From contig NZ_JBHULM010000004.1 in NCBI RefSeq assembly GCF_042684485.1, forward strand, positions 172,970 to 236,969: DNA of 64,000 bases. Direction: 5' to 3'. The stretch is from Oceanihabitans gracilariae (GTDB taxonomy: Bacteria > Bacteroidota > Bacteroidia > Flavobacteriales > Flavobacteriaceae). This document shows, piece after piece, positions 52,492 to 61,317 of the stretch. Each line of letters starts with the position of its first letter. Position 1 is the stretch's first letter. The position numbers were made by a program, and so were the translations under genes. Under the pieces are notes generated by a model. It did not search any database, was not told the DNA's origin, and was given only the letters and a program-made list of their open reading frames with translations.

Positions 52492-52586
52492 GCGTTAGGG
52501 ATTGCCGTGGAAAGCCCACAGTGCGCTAGCACGAGGACTTGCAACAGAAAGCCCGACCTCGCCTAAGCGAGGTAACGCCCTAATGC
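52492..52586. repeat. structured intergenic repeat-like element (REP-like)
   Basis: A GC-rich 95-nt element in an AT-rich setting. Closing stem: GCGTTAGGG (52492-52500) pairs with CCCTAATGC (52578-52586) over 9 bp (one G-U). Inside: ACCTCGC/GCGAGGT (52556-52573), GTGC/GCAC (52521-52532), GTGG/CCAC (52507-52519), and the word AAAGCCC twice (52511 and 52548). It resembles elements of this type (GCGTTAGGG...AAAGCCC...AACGCCC) that I recall scattered in flavobacterial genomes. It lies between two operon genes. Confidence 0.75.
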
Positions 52587-52591
52587 TTGTA

Positions 52592-55500
52592 TTAACTATT
52601 AATTTGTGCCAAAATGGTTGGGTCTTGGATTTTATTATCTTCTGACAGTAATTTCATTTTAGAAATAATTTCTGCCGATTTTGGGTCCTCGTCTACGAAA
52701 GGCAAGAACATACGTCCGCGATGCTGACTATGCACCGGAATAATGGATAATGCCAATCCGTTTTTGCTGACTAAACCGCTTCCTAAATGGATGGTATATT
52801 CGCCTAAAGTTCCTTTTACAAAAATATGACGCTCCTTAACCGTGATGTTTGGAAGTTTGAATAATTGAGCCGAAGCTTTGGCCAATGCAGCACGCATTTC
52901 CATTGTACTATGGCTGGCTTCTGGGTCTACACCACCAACGTGGGCAACGCTTACCACCAAATCGATATCGCGCATAATTTCGCTAAAAATTACTGGCGGA
53001 ATCTCTGTAAGCGGAATGTTTTTATAGCTGTCTATGGAGTGAAACTGAATCACTTCTAAAGTTGGTGCTTCTGCATCTGAAGGTGAAAACCAATCTGCCA
53101 TCGCGTACATCGTAGCAATAAAACCTTGCTTGTGATATACTTTTTGCAATCCGTCTTCCATACTCACCGTCCAACCACGACCACGCAATAAAGCGACGGT
53201 TTTTTTAGGCTGAATTTGATGTCCTTGGTAACGTTCTGACCTATTACTATGCTCACGCTCGTCGTTCGTGATTAAATACAACTCTCTAAAAATTTGTTTA
53301 AAGGGTTGTGTAATGCGCTCTGCAAACACATATTTCTGATACAAGTCCCAAGCCACTGATTGGTGTAAATGAGAGGCGTGTGCAATAAGCAACACATCGT
53401 CTTCTGCCAATGCTTGTACTTTGCCATCGGTATCTACCAATGCGCCATTCTTGTAAAATCCTGAGATTTCTTTTTCTGGAACATACAATACTAAGTTTTG
53501 CAACATTGCTTTTACAATAGGATGTTGCATTAACTCGTGAATTTCTTTAGCCGAAAATTCATCTTCATTAACCATTGCATTTTCTAGTGATAAACGCGTT
53601 CTGCTGTATTGTTTAGACAGGTAGTTTTTATTGTCTTTTAAAGCGACCACTTGCTTGTCTTTACGCAGTTTTGCTGGTATATTCTTTAAAGTTTTACCGG
53701 CTTTGGTAACTTTAATCGTGGTTTTACCTAAGTCTGTAATACCAAGTTCTATAACTGTTTCATCTATAGTGACCACCGCATTTTCCATAATGGCTTGTGT
53801 GGCTTTGGCTTCCATTGCCCAACTGAAACGCACACGGTCTTTATACCCTGCGTTACGAGATAAATTGTCTAATGCAATCTCTACAGCAGTCGCTTCACTT
53901 TCTTGACGTTGTGCTCCAAATTGTTTGCTTTCTTTTAAAAAGGTTTGCAATAGGTTGTAACGTTTTAATAAATCTTTTTCGGGTACGGTTTTACTCAACG
54001 GGATTAATCCTAAAGCACGCACGTAATCTTTATCCCGTTTGTCTTTAATCTTCTTAAGCGTTTCCGTGATTTTTACTTCACCAAGCATCACGCTAGAATA
54101 AAGTTTTACTTGTCTATGTCCGTTTCCATCGGTAATGTATTTGGCGGCATCGTGAAGCAGTTTCCAATTGGTTTTTCCTAAGTTTTTGTACACTTTATTA
54201 AACCAATCGATATCTATAGCTCCAAGTGCAAAGTCGTTTTTAGGAATGTTAGAATAACGCGCGATAATGGTTTCTTTTTCGCTATTCATATATTCTGAAG
54301 CGTGTGCTTGAAACCACCAAACGGCATTTTCTAGGTTTTCAATGTTTAAATATTCACCTACAACATTGGCCCATTGCGTGGCGTAACACGCTAACTCTAT
54401 CAAGCGTTTTTTACTCACTTTAGAGGCATCGGCTAGTTTGGCAAAATCGGTATAAGATTCTGTGTCTTTAAAGGCCGTTCGTTTAAGAATGGTACTGAAT
54501 TTAGATTTTTTACTGTCGCCATAATAACTATAACCACGCTCAAACGTATCTTTTCCTAAACGTTCTAATACGCGAAAAACATAATCGACACCTTCTACAC
54601 GGTGAATACTACTAATATACCTAGAAGCTGGTGTTGCTAAATCACCACGTTCTAATTCTGTTTCTAAAAGGTTCGTTTTTAAAGGAAGAAACACGTGTTT
54701 TGGGATGCTATTACGTTCTATGCCTTTTTTAAAGTTCATTCTGTAATTAAAACCACCATCCATAATGCTCATTATAGAATGATTGTTTAGTGATTGAAAT
54801 AATAAATCGTCATCATTAATTAAACCGGCTTTGTATAATTTTAGGGTAATTTCTACCTCTGGAAACTTTAATGTTCTCTTATTGATATTCTCTTCTGTAA
54901 GCACTTTAATGGTAGTGGCTTCACTAGGATGTTCCATATTTTGAGCCGATAAATACATTTGAATCGCCCAATATTTATACAGTTGCTCGTTGGTTAATTG
55001 GTCTAGATGATTTAAACCAAAATTTGGCGTGTATTCTTGTATTATGGTTGTCCAATTATGAGTTACTGTGCTGTAATACGTTCTTTGCTCTTGAAATTGG
55101 ATGAGTTTGTGTTTTTTAGGGAAATTAGCAATCATATCCTCATACATCTTAAACTTAAAATCACCCACCATTTTAGGGTCTGCAAAAGCCCAAAACAAAC
55201 GTTTTAAAATTTTGTTATAGGTTTTAGATTTTGAATAATAACGTTCTACTTCTCCTAAGTTTAAGCCCGCCAAATCTGGGTAATATTGCTGTAAATACGG
55301 CTGAAGAATGGTATAGTCTCCAAAAGGTGCTTCTCGATTATTGATGTAGCGAATAACCGAATACATTTCAAAATCGTTAAGCTCGCTTTTTTCATACCAA
55401 GAAATCCAAAGGTCGGCTAGTGGTAAGTTATGCAGTTGCTCTAAAGCTGTAGCATCTTCACTTAACGCTTTCATATCGTGAACCCCTTTATTAAGATACG

Positions 55501-57595
55501 TGGTGTGCATTTCACCATCATAGGCTAACATTTGGTATTCGTGATTGCGATGTTCTGCGACCAAATGAATTAACTGATTGACTTGAGTCACAATTTTCTT
55601 TACATTAATAAAATCTTTGAACTTAAACCCAGAAGTCTCTGAAGTGGTGATTCCTAATTTATCAAAAATATTGGTCTTGGTTTTAAAATGCGACTGTGGG
55701 ATGTAAAGCGGTGATAAATTATCATAATCTATAGCGCCAAAACCGTTACTGTAGTTGTATTCTTCGGTGTTATCAGAAAATTTATCGAGATAAACTTGTT
55801 CGTTTTTAGTGATTTTAGGGCGCTGTTTATAAAGCGCTATTTGCTCTTCAGTAAAATTAGATTGTCTGTTATTATCGTGTAAAATTGTTAAAATTTCTAA
55901 AGCAGCGATACGCTGTTCTATGTTTTTAGCCTGAATTAAATTAGTGGTGCTATGGCGTAAAGTATCTACAGGTAAGTTTATTAATAACTGTATTAGCGAA
56001 GTGCGTAGCATTTTACTTTTTCGCCTTAATAAATCTTCAATAATCTCTAATTCGGTATCGTACAAATGCATTTTAAAGAACAGACTTAATCCTGTAGACA
56101 TTACCAGTTCGTTTCTGTTGTAAATGGCGCGTCTTGCTAAAGCGCGTTTCCAAGAATTTTTGTCGTAATTTAATTCTACTTTGTGCTTTATTTGTTCTTT
56201 GTTGTAGTATAACGAATAGCTGTAGTTTTTAGGGAATACCTTTCTAAAATAAGCTTCTCTAAATTCTGAAGGAAAGTCTTCAAAATCAGGCGCCATTAAT
56301 TCTAATTGTGCTTCCGTAGCACTATTCATAATAAAATTGAAGAAATAGTCTGACCTTGGGATAAAATTCCACCACGAGAATATTTTACTTTCGTACACTT
56401 TCCCTTTTTCTGAAGCATTTTTAGCGACAGTAAGTAGTTTTTCAAAAGTGTTATCATCTAAAGACGTTTCTGGTAGGTTTACCGCCATCCAATGGTCTAA
56501 GGCGTAATCTTTTCCTATGTTTTCTATGAAATAAGGGACTAGCGCATCGTTTGTTTTGTCAGTTTGACTCATAAAATACAAGGCGAGTATCTTTTTATTT
56601 CGGTCGTCGTGGTCAAATACAATGTCTAATGCTTTTCTATTAGCTGTATCGACATCTAAAATACCAATAGCCCAAAGTCCAACAAGCACTTCAATATTAT
56701 CTTTACTTTTTAAATAAGTATCTACTTCTTTTAAGTTGAAAATTAAAGATTGCGCAAGCGTTAATATACGATTGATAAGCGCTTTTTTAGGGGTTTCCCA
56801 ATTCAAATTAAACCAGGTACAAACCGCTCTATTCACACTACTAAAACGGGCTAAGTCATTATCTATAATAACCTGTAACATATATTTAAATGCAGCAAGG
56901 CTACAGCTATCTAACGCTTCTATTATAGTTTGACGTAAACCTTCTTGACGTTGCGCTGCAAGTAGTAATTTAGCAACCATTTCCCAATGTTTCTCCTCTT
57001 CGGAATACAACAAGGCCTTGATAATATCTGAACTTACGCCACCAATCTCATCTTCTCCCTGAATAATATCGTCTAGCAGGGCATCAAACGCGCCTTCTGC
57101 ATTGTGTAAAACAATGGCTAGAAAAAGGTCTTGGTTCCCAGAAAAATACGTATTGTATTGAAAGTGTTCTACTAAGGATAAGCCACCAAATCCCATTCTG
57201 CTGGAATTCAGAAATGCTCTAAAACTGACTATTTTTTTGTGTATCACATCTTCACCATCTCGCGATCTAAAGGCTTGCCTGTTATAAGAATCTTGATAGG
57301 GTAAGGTGTTTATAAAATCCCACATTGCTGCTAAATATGGCGCTTGAATAACACCATATAATTGCATCCCTAAACGCATCCCTTCTGGTGTGGTCCAAGG
57401 ATTTATATTGAATGGATCTTCAAAGGCGGCAATAAAATCGTGCTGATTATAATAGACGCGTTTCTCTTTTTCTATACTACCAAGTACTTTTGCTAAAACA
57501 CGATAAGGCTCAGAATAGGCACGAAATTCAAACCGGTCTACGGCTGGTTTTGCGTATTGCTCCAAGTGTTTTCTAGCATCTTCTATAGGGATCAT
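52592..57595 (-). CDS. 1667-residue DUF4132 protein
   Basis: A very large cytoplasmic protein. The first ~1200 residues are helical solenoid (DUF5724-type start MIPIEDARKHLEQYAKPAVDR). DUF4132 is near 1240-1400, with AGYKDRVRFSWAMEAKA and LRKDKQVVALKDNKNYLSKQYSRTRLSLENAM. After it come FAERITQPFKQIFRELYLITNDERE near 1430 and a C-terminal beta domain with DIDLVVSVAHVGGVDPEASHSTMEMR and VKERHIFVKGTLGEYTIHLGSG near 1560-1625. E. coli relatives (MolR/YehI) are near vWA and AAA+ genes. No catalytic residues are certain. Driven by box 9 with a 72-base leader. Visibly higher GC than the flanks. Confidence 0.85.
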   Translation of the reverse strand: MIPIEDARKHLEQYAKPAVDRFEFRAYSEPYRVLAKVLGSIEKEKRVYYNQHDFIAAFEDPFNINPWTTPEGMRLGMQLYGVIQAPYLAAMWDFINTLPYQDSYNRQAFRSRDGEDVIHKKIVSFRAFLNSSRMGFGGLSLVEHFQYNTYFSGNQDLFLAIVLHNAEGAFDALLDDIIQGEDEIGGVSSDIIKALLYSEEEKHWEMVAKLLLAAQRQEGLRQTIIEALDSCSLAAFKYMLQVIIDNDLARFSSVNRAVCTWFNLNWETPKKALINRILTLAQSLIFNLKEVDTYLKSKDNIEVLVGLWAIGILDVDTANRKALDIVFDHDDRNKKILALYFMSQTDKTNDALVPYFIENIGKDYALDHWMAVNLPETSLDDNTFEKLLTVAKNASEKGKVYESKIFSWWNFIPRSDYFFNFIMNSATEAQLELMAPDFEDFPSEFREAYFRKVFPKNYSYSLYYNKEQIKHKVELNYDKNSWKRALARRAIYNRNELVMSTGLSLFFKMHLYDTELEIIEDLLRRKSKMLRTSLIQLLINLPVDTLRHSTTNLIQAKNIEQRIAALEILTILHDNNRQSNFTEEQIALYKQRPKITKNEQVYLDKFSDNTEEYNYSNGFGAIDYDNLSPLYIPQSHFKTKTNIFDKLGITTSETSGFKFKDFINVKKIVTQVNQLIHLVAEHRNHEYQMLAYDGEMHTTYLNKGVHDMKALSEDATALEQLHNLPLADLWISWYEKSELNDFEMYSVIRYINNREAPFGDYTILQPYLQQYYPDLAGLNLGEVERYYSKSKTYNKILKRLFWAFADPKMVGDFKFKMYEDMIANFPKKHKLIQFQEQRTYYSTVTHNWTTIIQEYTPNFGLNHLDQLTNEQLYKYWAIQMYLSAQNMEHPSEATTIKVLTEENINKRTLKFPEVEITLKLYKAGLINDDDLLFQSLNNHSIMSIMDGGFNYRMNFKKGIERNSIPKHVFLPLKTNLLETELERGDLATPASRYISSIHRVEGVDYVFRVLERLGKDTFERGYSYYGDSKKSKFSTILKRTAFKDTESYTDFAKLADASKVSKKRLIELACYATQWANVVGEYLNIENLENAVWWFQAHASEYMNSEKETIIARYSNIPKNDFALGAIDIDWFNKVYKNLGKTNWKLLHDAAKYITDGNGHRQVKLYSSVMLGEVKITETLKKIKDKRDKDYVRALGLIPLSKTVPEKDLLKRYNLLQTFLKESKQFGAQRQESEATAVEIALDNLSRNAGYKDRVRFSWAMEAKATQAIMENAVVTIDETVIELGITDLGKTTIKVTKAGKTLKNIPAKLRKDKQVVALKDNKNYLSKQYSRTRLSLENAMVNEDEFSAKEIHELMQHPIVKAMLQNLVLYVPEKEISGFYKNGALVDTDGKVQALAEDDVLLIAHASHLHQSVAWDLYQKYVFAERITQPFKQIFRELYLITNDEREHSNRSERYQGHQIQPKKTVALLRGRGWTVSMEDGLQKVYHKQGFIATMYAMADWFSPSDAEAPTLEVIQFHSIDSYKNIPLTEIPPVIFSEIMRDIDLVVSVAHVGGVDPEASHSTMEMRAALAKASAQLFKLPNITVKERHIFVKGTLGEYTIHLGSGLVSKNGLALSIIPVHSQHRGRMFLPFVDEDPKSAEIISKMKLLSEDNKIQDPTILAQINS

Positions 57596-57667
57596 ATCTC
57601 TTAAATATTTTTAACTATGGTCATTAACAATAATTTGTCTTTTTCTAAACAAACTGAATTACTGATG

Positions 57668-57713
57668 GCAAGGTAAAAGAAATCTGTTTGTTTAAACTCA
57701 CGGTATTTAGTGA
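57668..57713 (-). promoter_or_regulatory. island box 9 with -7 element
   Basis: Minus strand: TCACTAAATACCGTGA (57698-57713), 22 bases, then TACCTTGC (57668-57675), a weaker TAnnTTTG. The DUF4132 start codon is 72 bases downstream, longer than at other boxes. The rest of 57596-57902 holds no gene; a 63-codon frame there is a tRNA artefact. Confidence 0.65.
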
Positions 57714-57902
57714 TTTTTTAAAACGCATTTTTGAAGATTTCTGAAACTAAATCTAAAGACCTTAATCTATAGTACTCTAAATTTAATACGAGTAATATGA
57801 AAACAGAATTGTATGAACCCTTAGTCCATAAAAGTATTACACGGAGTAATTGCGATAATGCGTATAGTGAGGTTTTTTTTAGATGTAAAGTCTCATTCAG
57901 GA

Positions 57903-57939
57903 CAAAAAAAGACTTCATAATTTTTTATGAAGTCTTTTT
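57903..57939. terminator. terminator of tRNA-Gly
   Basis: AAAAAGACTTCATAA and TTATGAAGTCTTTTT form a 15-bp stem; on the minus strand it follows the tRNA CCA directly and ends in T7. Confidence 0.88.
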
Positions 57940-58014
57940 GGAGCGAGAGACCAGGTTCGAACTGGCGACATTCAGCTTGGAAGGCTGACGCTCTACCAAC
58001 TGAGCTACTCTCGC
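57939..58014 (-). tRNA. tRNA-Gly (anticodon TCC), CCA encoded
   Basis: Reading the minus strand from 58014: acceptor GCGAGAG pairs with CTCTCGC, D arm with AGCTCAGTTGGTAGAGC, anticodon stem CAGC/GCTG around CTTCCAA giving anticodon TCC, and a T arm with GTTCGAACC. The 3' CCA follows the discriminator T and is encoded (57939-57941), unlike the tRNA-Pro in this window. Confidence 0.96.
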
Positions 58015-58032
58015 AGTTTTGGTAAGCGAACG

Positions 58033-58040
58033 CAAATATA
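58033..58040 (-). promoter_or_regulatory. -7 promoter element of tRNA-Gly
   Basis: TATATTTG on the minus strand, 18 bases before the tRNA 5' end. The -33 position has TTT rather than TTG. Confidence 0.6.
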
Positions 58041-58230
58041 TAATATTTATTAAAAAACACCTTTATTTTTTTATTAGTATATAATTTGCTTGGAGGGAGT
58101 CTTTTTGAATGATTTTAAAACTATAGCGCCTTTATTTATAATTTATGACAAGAACAATTGCATTTTTTGGTGTGAAGATTTTTTTAATGTAACAAAAATG
58201 AAACTACTTTTTATTTATTGTAAATAGCAG

Positions 58231-58914
58231 TTAAAGGTTCATGCTGTTAGCAATAGTGTTTTTTAATGATTTATTTAATTTTTCGATAAATTCTTTTTTT
58301 TCGAGAATTTGACTAATGTCAGCTTCAAATGTTTTGGTTTTGTTTAAGTTAGGGAAAGCTAATTTGTTTTTAGCTATAGAGTTTGAAATGAGTACGTTGA
58401 AGTAGTTGTAAAGTAGGATTGTTTTTTGCAAGAAGTCTGTTTGCATAATTTTAAAACCCATTTTCTCTGCAGTTCTTTCATTTATAATGTAGCTAGTTCC
58501 ACGAATTTTCATGTGTTTGTCATTTTTATATTCTTCTATCAAAGCCAATAGTCCTTCTAAATACTGTTGGGTAATGAAATTTGTTCTTTGTTTTCCATTC
58601 CATTTTCTATCAATTACAAAATAATAATCAAATAGAGTTCCACCATGAATTTTGATTCGTCCGTTTTTTGGTTTTTCGCTTAGAAATAAAGGTGAATAAT
58701 ACATCATTCTTCCGCTTTTTTTTAAGGAAGGCATATCAAAAAAAGGAGCAATTATAGATAAGGTTACCGAAAAAATGAATATACCAATCAGATATATTTC
58801 TGAATAGATAGATATAATTATAGATAACAATAAGATTGTAAGCGAAGCAAGTGCTATTACAATTAAAATTTTATTTTGCTCTTTTTTATTCTTGTTATAA
58901 AACCGATGCTTCAA
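58231..58914 (-). CDS. membrane protein of unknown function
   Basis: 227 residues. Two transmembrane helices near 16-34 and 40-58 are followed by a soluble domain of about 165 residues with KNGRIKIHGGTLFDYYFVIDRKWNGKQRTNFITQQYLEGLLALIEEYK near 83-131 and a helical tail. No known domain. Monocistronic, between tRNA-Gly and the T9SS protein gene. The 216-base gap on its downstream side (58015-58230) holds the tRNA promoter only. Confidence 0.68.
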   Translation of the reverse strand: MKHRFYNKNKKEQNKILIVIALASLTILLLSIIISIYSEIYLIGIFIFSVTLSIIAPFFDMPSLKKSGRMMYYSPLFLSEKPKNGRIKIHGGTLFDYYFVIDRKWNGKQRTNFITQQYLEGLLALIEEYKNDKHMKIRGTSYIINERTAEKMGFKIMQTDFLQKTILLYNYFNVLISNSIAKNKLAFPNLNKTKTFEADISQILEKKEFIEKLNKSLKNTIANSMNL

Positions 58915-59093
58915 TTTTTATGAATGTGTTTTTGTAATTATACTAGGTGTATGTTTAGGCTTAGCGAGATATTTAAACGCCTAATTTAGCAAATAAAAAC
59001 CTAATGTAAATATCTATAAATATTTTTTTAATAGGAGAGAAGATCAGAATTATTGGTATGCCTTTTGGGTTATAAGTTTTATATTTTAATTAG

Positions 59094-59128
59094 AAGGCTT
59101 GAAATTTCTATTGAGAATTTCAAGCCTT
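59094..59128 (-). terminator. perfect 13-bp hairpin after the T9SS protein gene
   Basis: AAGGCTTGAAATT (59094-59106) pairs with AATTTCAAGCCTT (59116-59128) with a 9-base loop. It lies 17 bases past the stop codon at 59145. No long T-run, so termination may be partial. Confidence 0.65.
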
Positions 59129-59144
59129 AATGGATTATAGCTGG

Positions 59145-60329
59145 TTATTTTTTTAGGAATCTTAATGTAACCCGATTGTCGAATTTTATAAAGTATAAGC
59201 CAGTATTTAAGCTTTTAATATCAATTTTTGAATTATTAAGAGCACTTCCTTTTTTTACTTCTTGACCTAAAGTATTGTAAATTTTATAGCTTTCTTCTGA
59301 ATGCATTCCATTAATTACAAGGAAATTACTAGAAGGATTAGGGTATAATTTATAATCATTAGCGTTATTATCTTCTATACTTAGAGAATTATCATTAACT
59401 GTTATTAATTTGAACCACAAATCTCCATCTGCTAAAAATGCGTTATTAAGAAATAATTGACCACCATCATATGGATCACCACCAGCTATCTCTAGTTGAA
59501 ATGTTGGTGTATTGTTAATTATAAAGCTATATTGATTACCTTCAGTAAAAGCAAGACTACCAGTACCACCACTAAGTTCTATAGTAAAGGTATCTGTAGT
59601 AGCAGGTATAACTACATTATTTTGTGTATACATTGGAGTTCCTGTTACATCTTGATTATTGTAGATTTTAAGAACAGCAGTAGTGAGAGCTGATCCAGGA
59701 TCTCGTCTATGAAATTCAATAGCGTTAAAAAAACCACTACATCCTGTCATGGTAACAGATTGCCCATGAGATTGTCCACTAACTCCATTGTTTATAGTTG
59801 TTTGTTCTTGGCAAAGGGTTCTGTTGCTTAAAGGATCATCAGTACTTGTTGTTACTTTAAACCACAGGTCAAAATCTTCTAAAAACCCATTATTAAGAAA
59901 CCCTTGACCACCAGCGTATGGGTTAGTACCATCTACAAATGTTTGAAATGTTGGTGTATTGTTAATTATAAAGCTATATTGATTACCTTCAGTAAAAGCA
60001 AGACTACCAGTACCACCACTAAGTTCTATAGTAAAGGTATCTGTAGTAGCAGGTATAACTACATTATTTTGTGTATACATTGGAGTTCCTGTTACATCTT
60101 GATTATTGTATATTTTAAGAACAGCAGTAGTAATAGCAGATCCAGGATCTCGTCTATGAAATTCAATAGCATTAAAAAAACCACTACATCCTGTCATGGT
60201 TACAGATTGCCCATGGGATTGCCCACTAAAGCCATTGTCTATTCCTAATTGTTCTTCGCATACCGTTTGTGCTAATAAACTGTAGCTTAATGTTAAAAAA
60301 AGTAAGTTTAAAAAGTAATTTTTCATCAT
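59145..60329 (-). CDS. T9SS-secreted protein with two tandem near-identical domains
   Basis: 394 residues: signal peptide to about residue 20, two beta-rich repeats (about 24-130 and 173-279), and a C-terminal sorting domain from about 318 (YKLYPNPSSNFLVINGMHSEESYKIYNTLGQEVKKG ... GLYFIKF) of the type A kind used by the type IX secretion system. The repeats share FSGQSHGQSVTMTGCSGFF / VSGQSHGQSV and later SGGTGSLAFTEGNQYSFII. At DNA level a unit of 447 bp is duplicated, with about 295 bp almost identical. Function of the repeated domain is unknown; export to the cell surface or medium is expected. Confidence 0.85.
   Translation of the reverse strand: MMKNYFLNLLFLTLSYSLLAQTVCEEQLGIDNGFSGQSHGQSVTMTGCSGFFNAIEFHRRDPGSAITTAVLKIYNNQDVTGTPMYTQNNVVIPATTDTFTIELSGGTGSLAFTEGNQYSFIINNTPTFQTFVDGTNPYAGGQGFLNNGFLEDFDLWFKVTTSTDDPLSNRTLCQEQTTINNGVSGQSHGQSVTMTGCSGFFNAIEFHRRDPGSALTTAVLKIYNNQDVTGTPMYTQNNVVIPATTDTFTIELSGGTGSLAFTEGNQYSFIINNTPTFQLEIAGGDPYDGGQLFLNNAFLADGDLWFKLITVNDNSLSIEDNNANDYKLYPNPSSNFLVINGMHSEESYKIYNTLGQEVKKGSALNNSKIDIKSLNTGLYFIKFDNRVTLRFLKK
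59497..59791. repeat. duplicated segment, copy 2 of the T9SS protein gene
   Basis: Nearly identical to 59944-60238 with an offset of 447 bp (149 codons). Both copies keep the same reading frame and encode the same domain. High DNA identity including third codon positions shows a recent duplication or gene conversion. Confidence 0.88.
59944..60238. repeat. duplicated segment, copy 1 of the T9SS protein gene
   Basis: Partner of 59497-59791; differences are a handful of single bases near the ends (for example TATATTTT against TAGATTTT near 60109). Confidence 0.88.
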
Positions 60330-60588
60330 TCTTTAAGTAATTTAAGGTTAATAATTATTATTAATTTTTTATAAAATATTTGGATAGGATTCTTTGCGAG
60401 GTTAAGTATGTAACACAGAAGTGTATGGGTTATTAGTTATACATGGGGTTGCGGTATGTTTTTTTCTGTTTAGAAATATAGGGGCTCTTTTATAAGAAGA
60501 CTATCACTTGAATGAAATGTAGGTTCTATAAAATTAAACCATTTCTAACTTTGGGGTTTATAGTTTTAATTTATAGCAATGATAAAAA

Positions 60589-61317
60589 CTAAAATTCTGT
60601 AAATAAAAAAAATGATAGGAAACGGCTTTTTTTGTTGTAAAACACGTTTTTGGGTTTTATTTCCCAGTAAGTTTTTGAGATTTTAAACCCTTTTTTATCT
60701 AAAGACACCCATTTTGAATCTTTTTTAGTAATATATTTTGGGTTAACGGCTTCGCTTTTATTGATGCGTTTAAAATTGCTTTTTGGTAATTGTGTTTGCA
60801 GTTGCGCAAAGGTAGTTCTTAACAACATAGGAGGAGAGAAGGTAAAATGTAAGGTAATATAAACTCCTTCAGATTCTGCAAATAAAAATTGCTCCATATT
60901 GATATGGTATTCTTTTTTACCAACAGTTAGCACTATGTTATTAGTTGTTGCATTCGCTAAAGCTAATTTTATAGCAGTAATAACATTGGTTTCTTGTACA
61001 GGTTTTGAAATATAGGCATTTGGAGTAGTTTGTATAACTTTTGTTAAGGTAGCTTCGTCTGTAGAAGCTGTTAAGTAAATAAATGGGATGTTATACTTTT
61101 TATTAATTTGTTGTGCAATGTCAATACCGCTTTTACTGTTGTTTAAAGTAATATCTATAAGTGCTAGGTCTATAGGTTGACGCTCTAGGGCTTGTATCGC
61201 TTCGTCATAATTTTTAACAACATGAGTACCGTTAAAGTGTTTTAGAACCATTTTTTGTATAGAAAAAGCAATAAGCATTTCGTCTTCTACAATAAGTATG
61301 TTAGCTTGTTTTGGCAT
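60589..61317 (-). CDS. LytTR-type response regulator
   Basis: 242 residues. Receiver domain (1-120) with the acidic pair near 11-12, Asp at about 55 in LALIDITLNNSKSGIDIA, and a Lys near 106. The C-terminal LytTR domain (about 130-242) has EYHINMEQFLFAESEGVYITLHF and LLRTTFAQLQTQLPKSNFKRINKSEAVNPKYI. It overlaps the kinase gene by 17 bases, so they are translated together. The last ~20 residues after the domain are an extra basic/aromatic tail. The 258-base gap upstream of the T9SS gene (60330-60588) has no gene. Confidence 0.92.
   Translation of the reverse strand: MPKQANILIVEDEMLIAFSIQKMVLKHFNGTHVVKNYDEAIQALERQPIDLALIDITLNNSKSGIDIAQQINKKYNIPFIYLTASTDEATLTKVIQTTPNAYISKPVQETNVITAIKLALANATTNNIVLTVGKKEYHINMEQFLFAESEGVYITLHFTFSPPMLLRTTFAQLQTQLPKSNFKRINKSEAVNPKYITKKDSKWVSLDKKGFKISKTYWEIKPKNVFYNKKSRFLSFFLFTEF

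Noticed and set aside
27770..57595. Full type VI secretion locus
   Set aside because: Only one TssD-like protein is seen; sheath, baseplate and membrane complex genes are absent.
57797..57988. 63-codon plus-strand reading frame ending near tRNA-Gly
   Set aside because: Its C-terminal part is the antisense of tRNA-Gly (the well-known RETRFELATFSLEG artefact), and it runs through the terminator.
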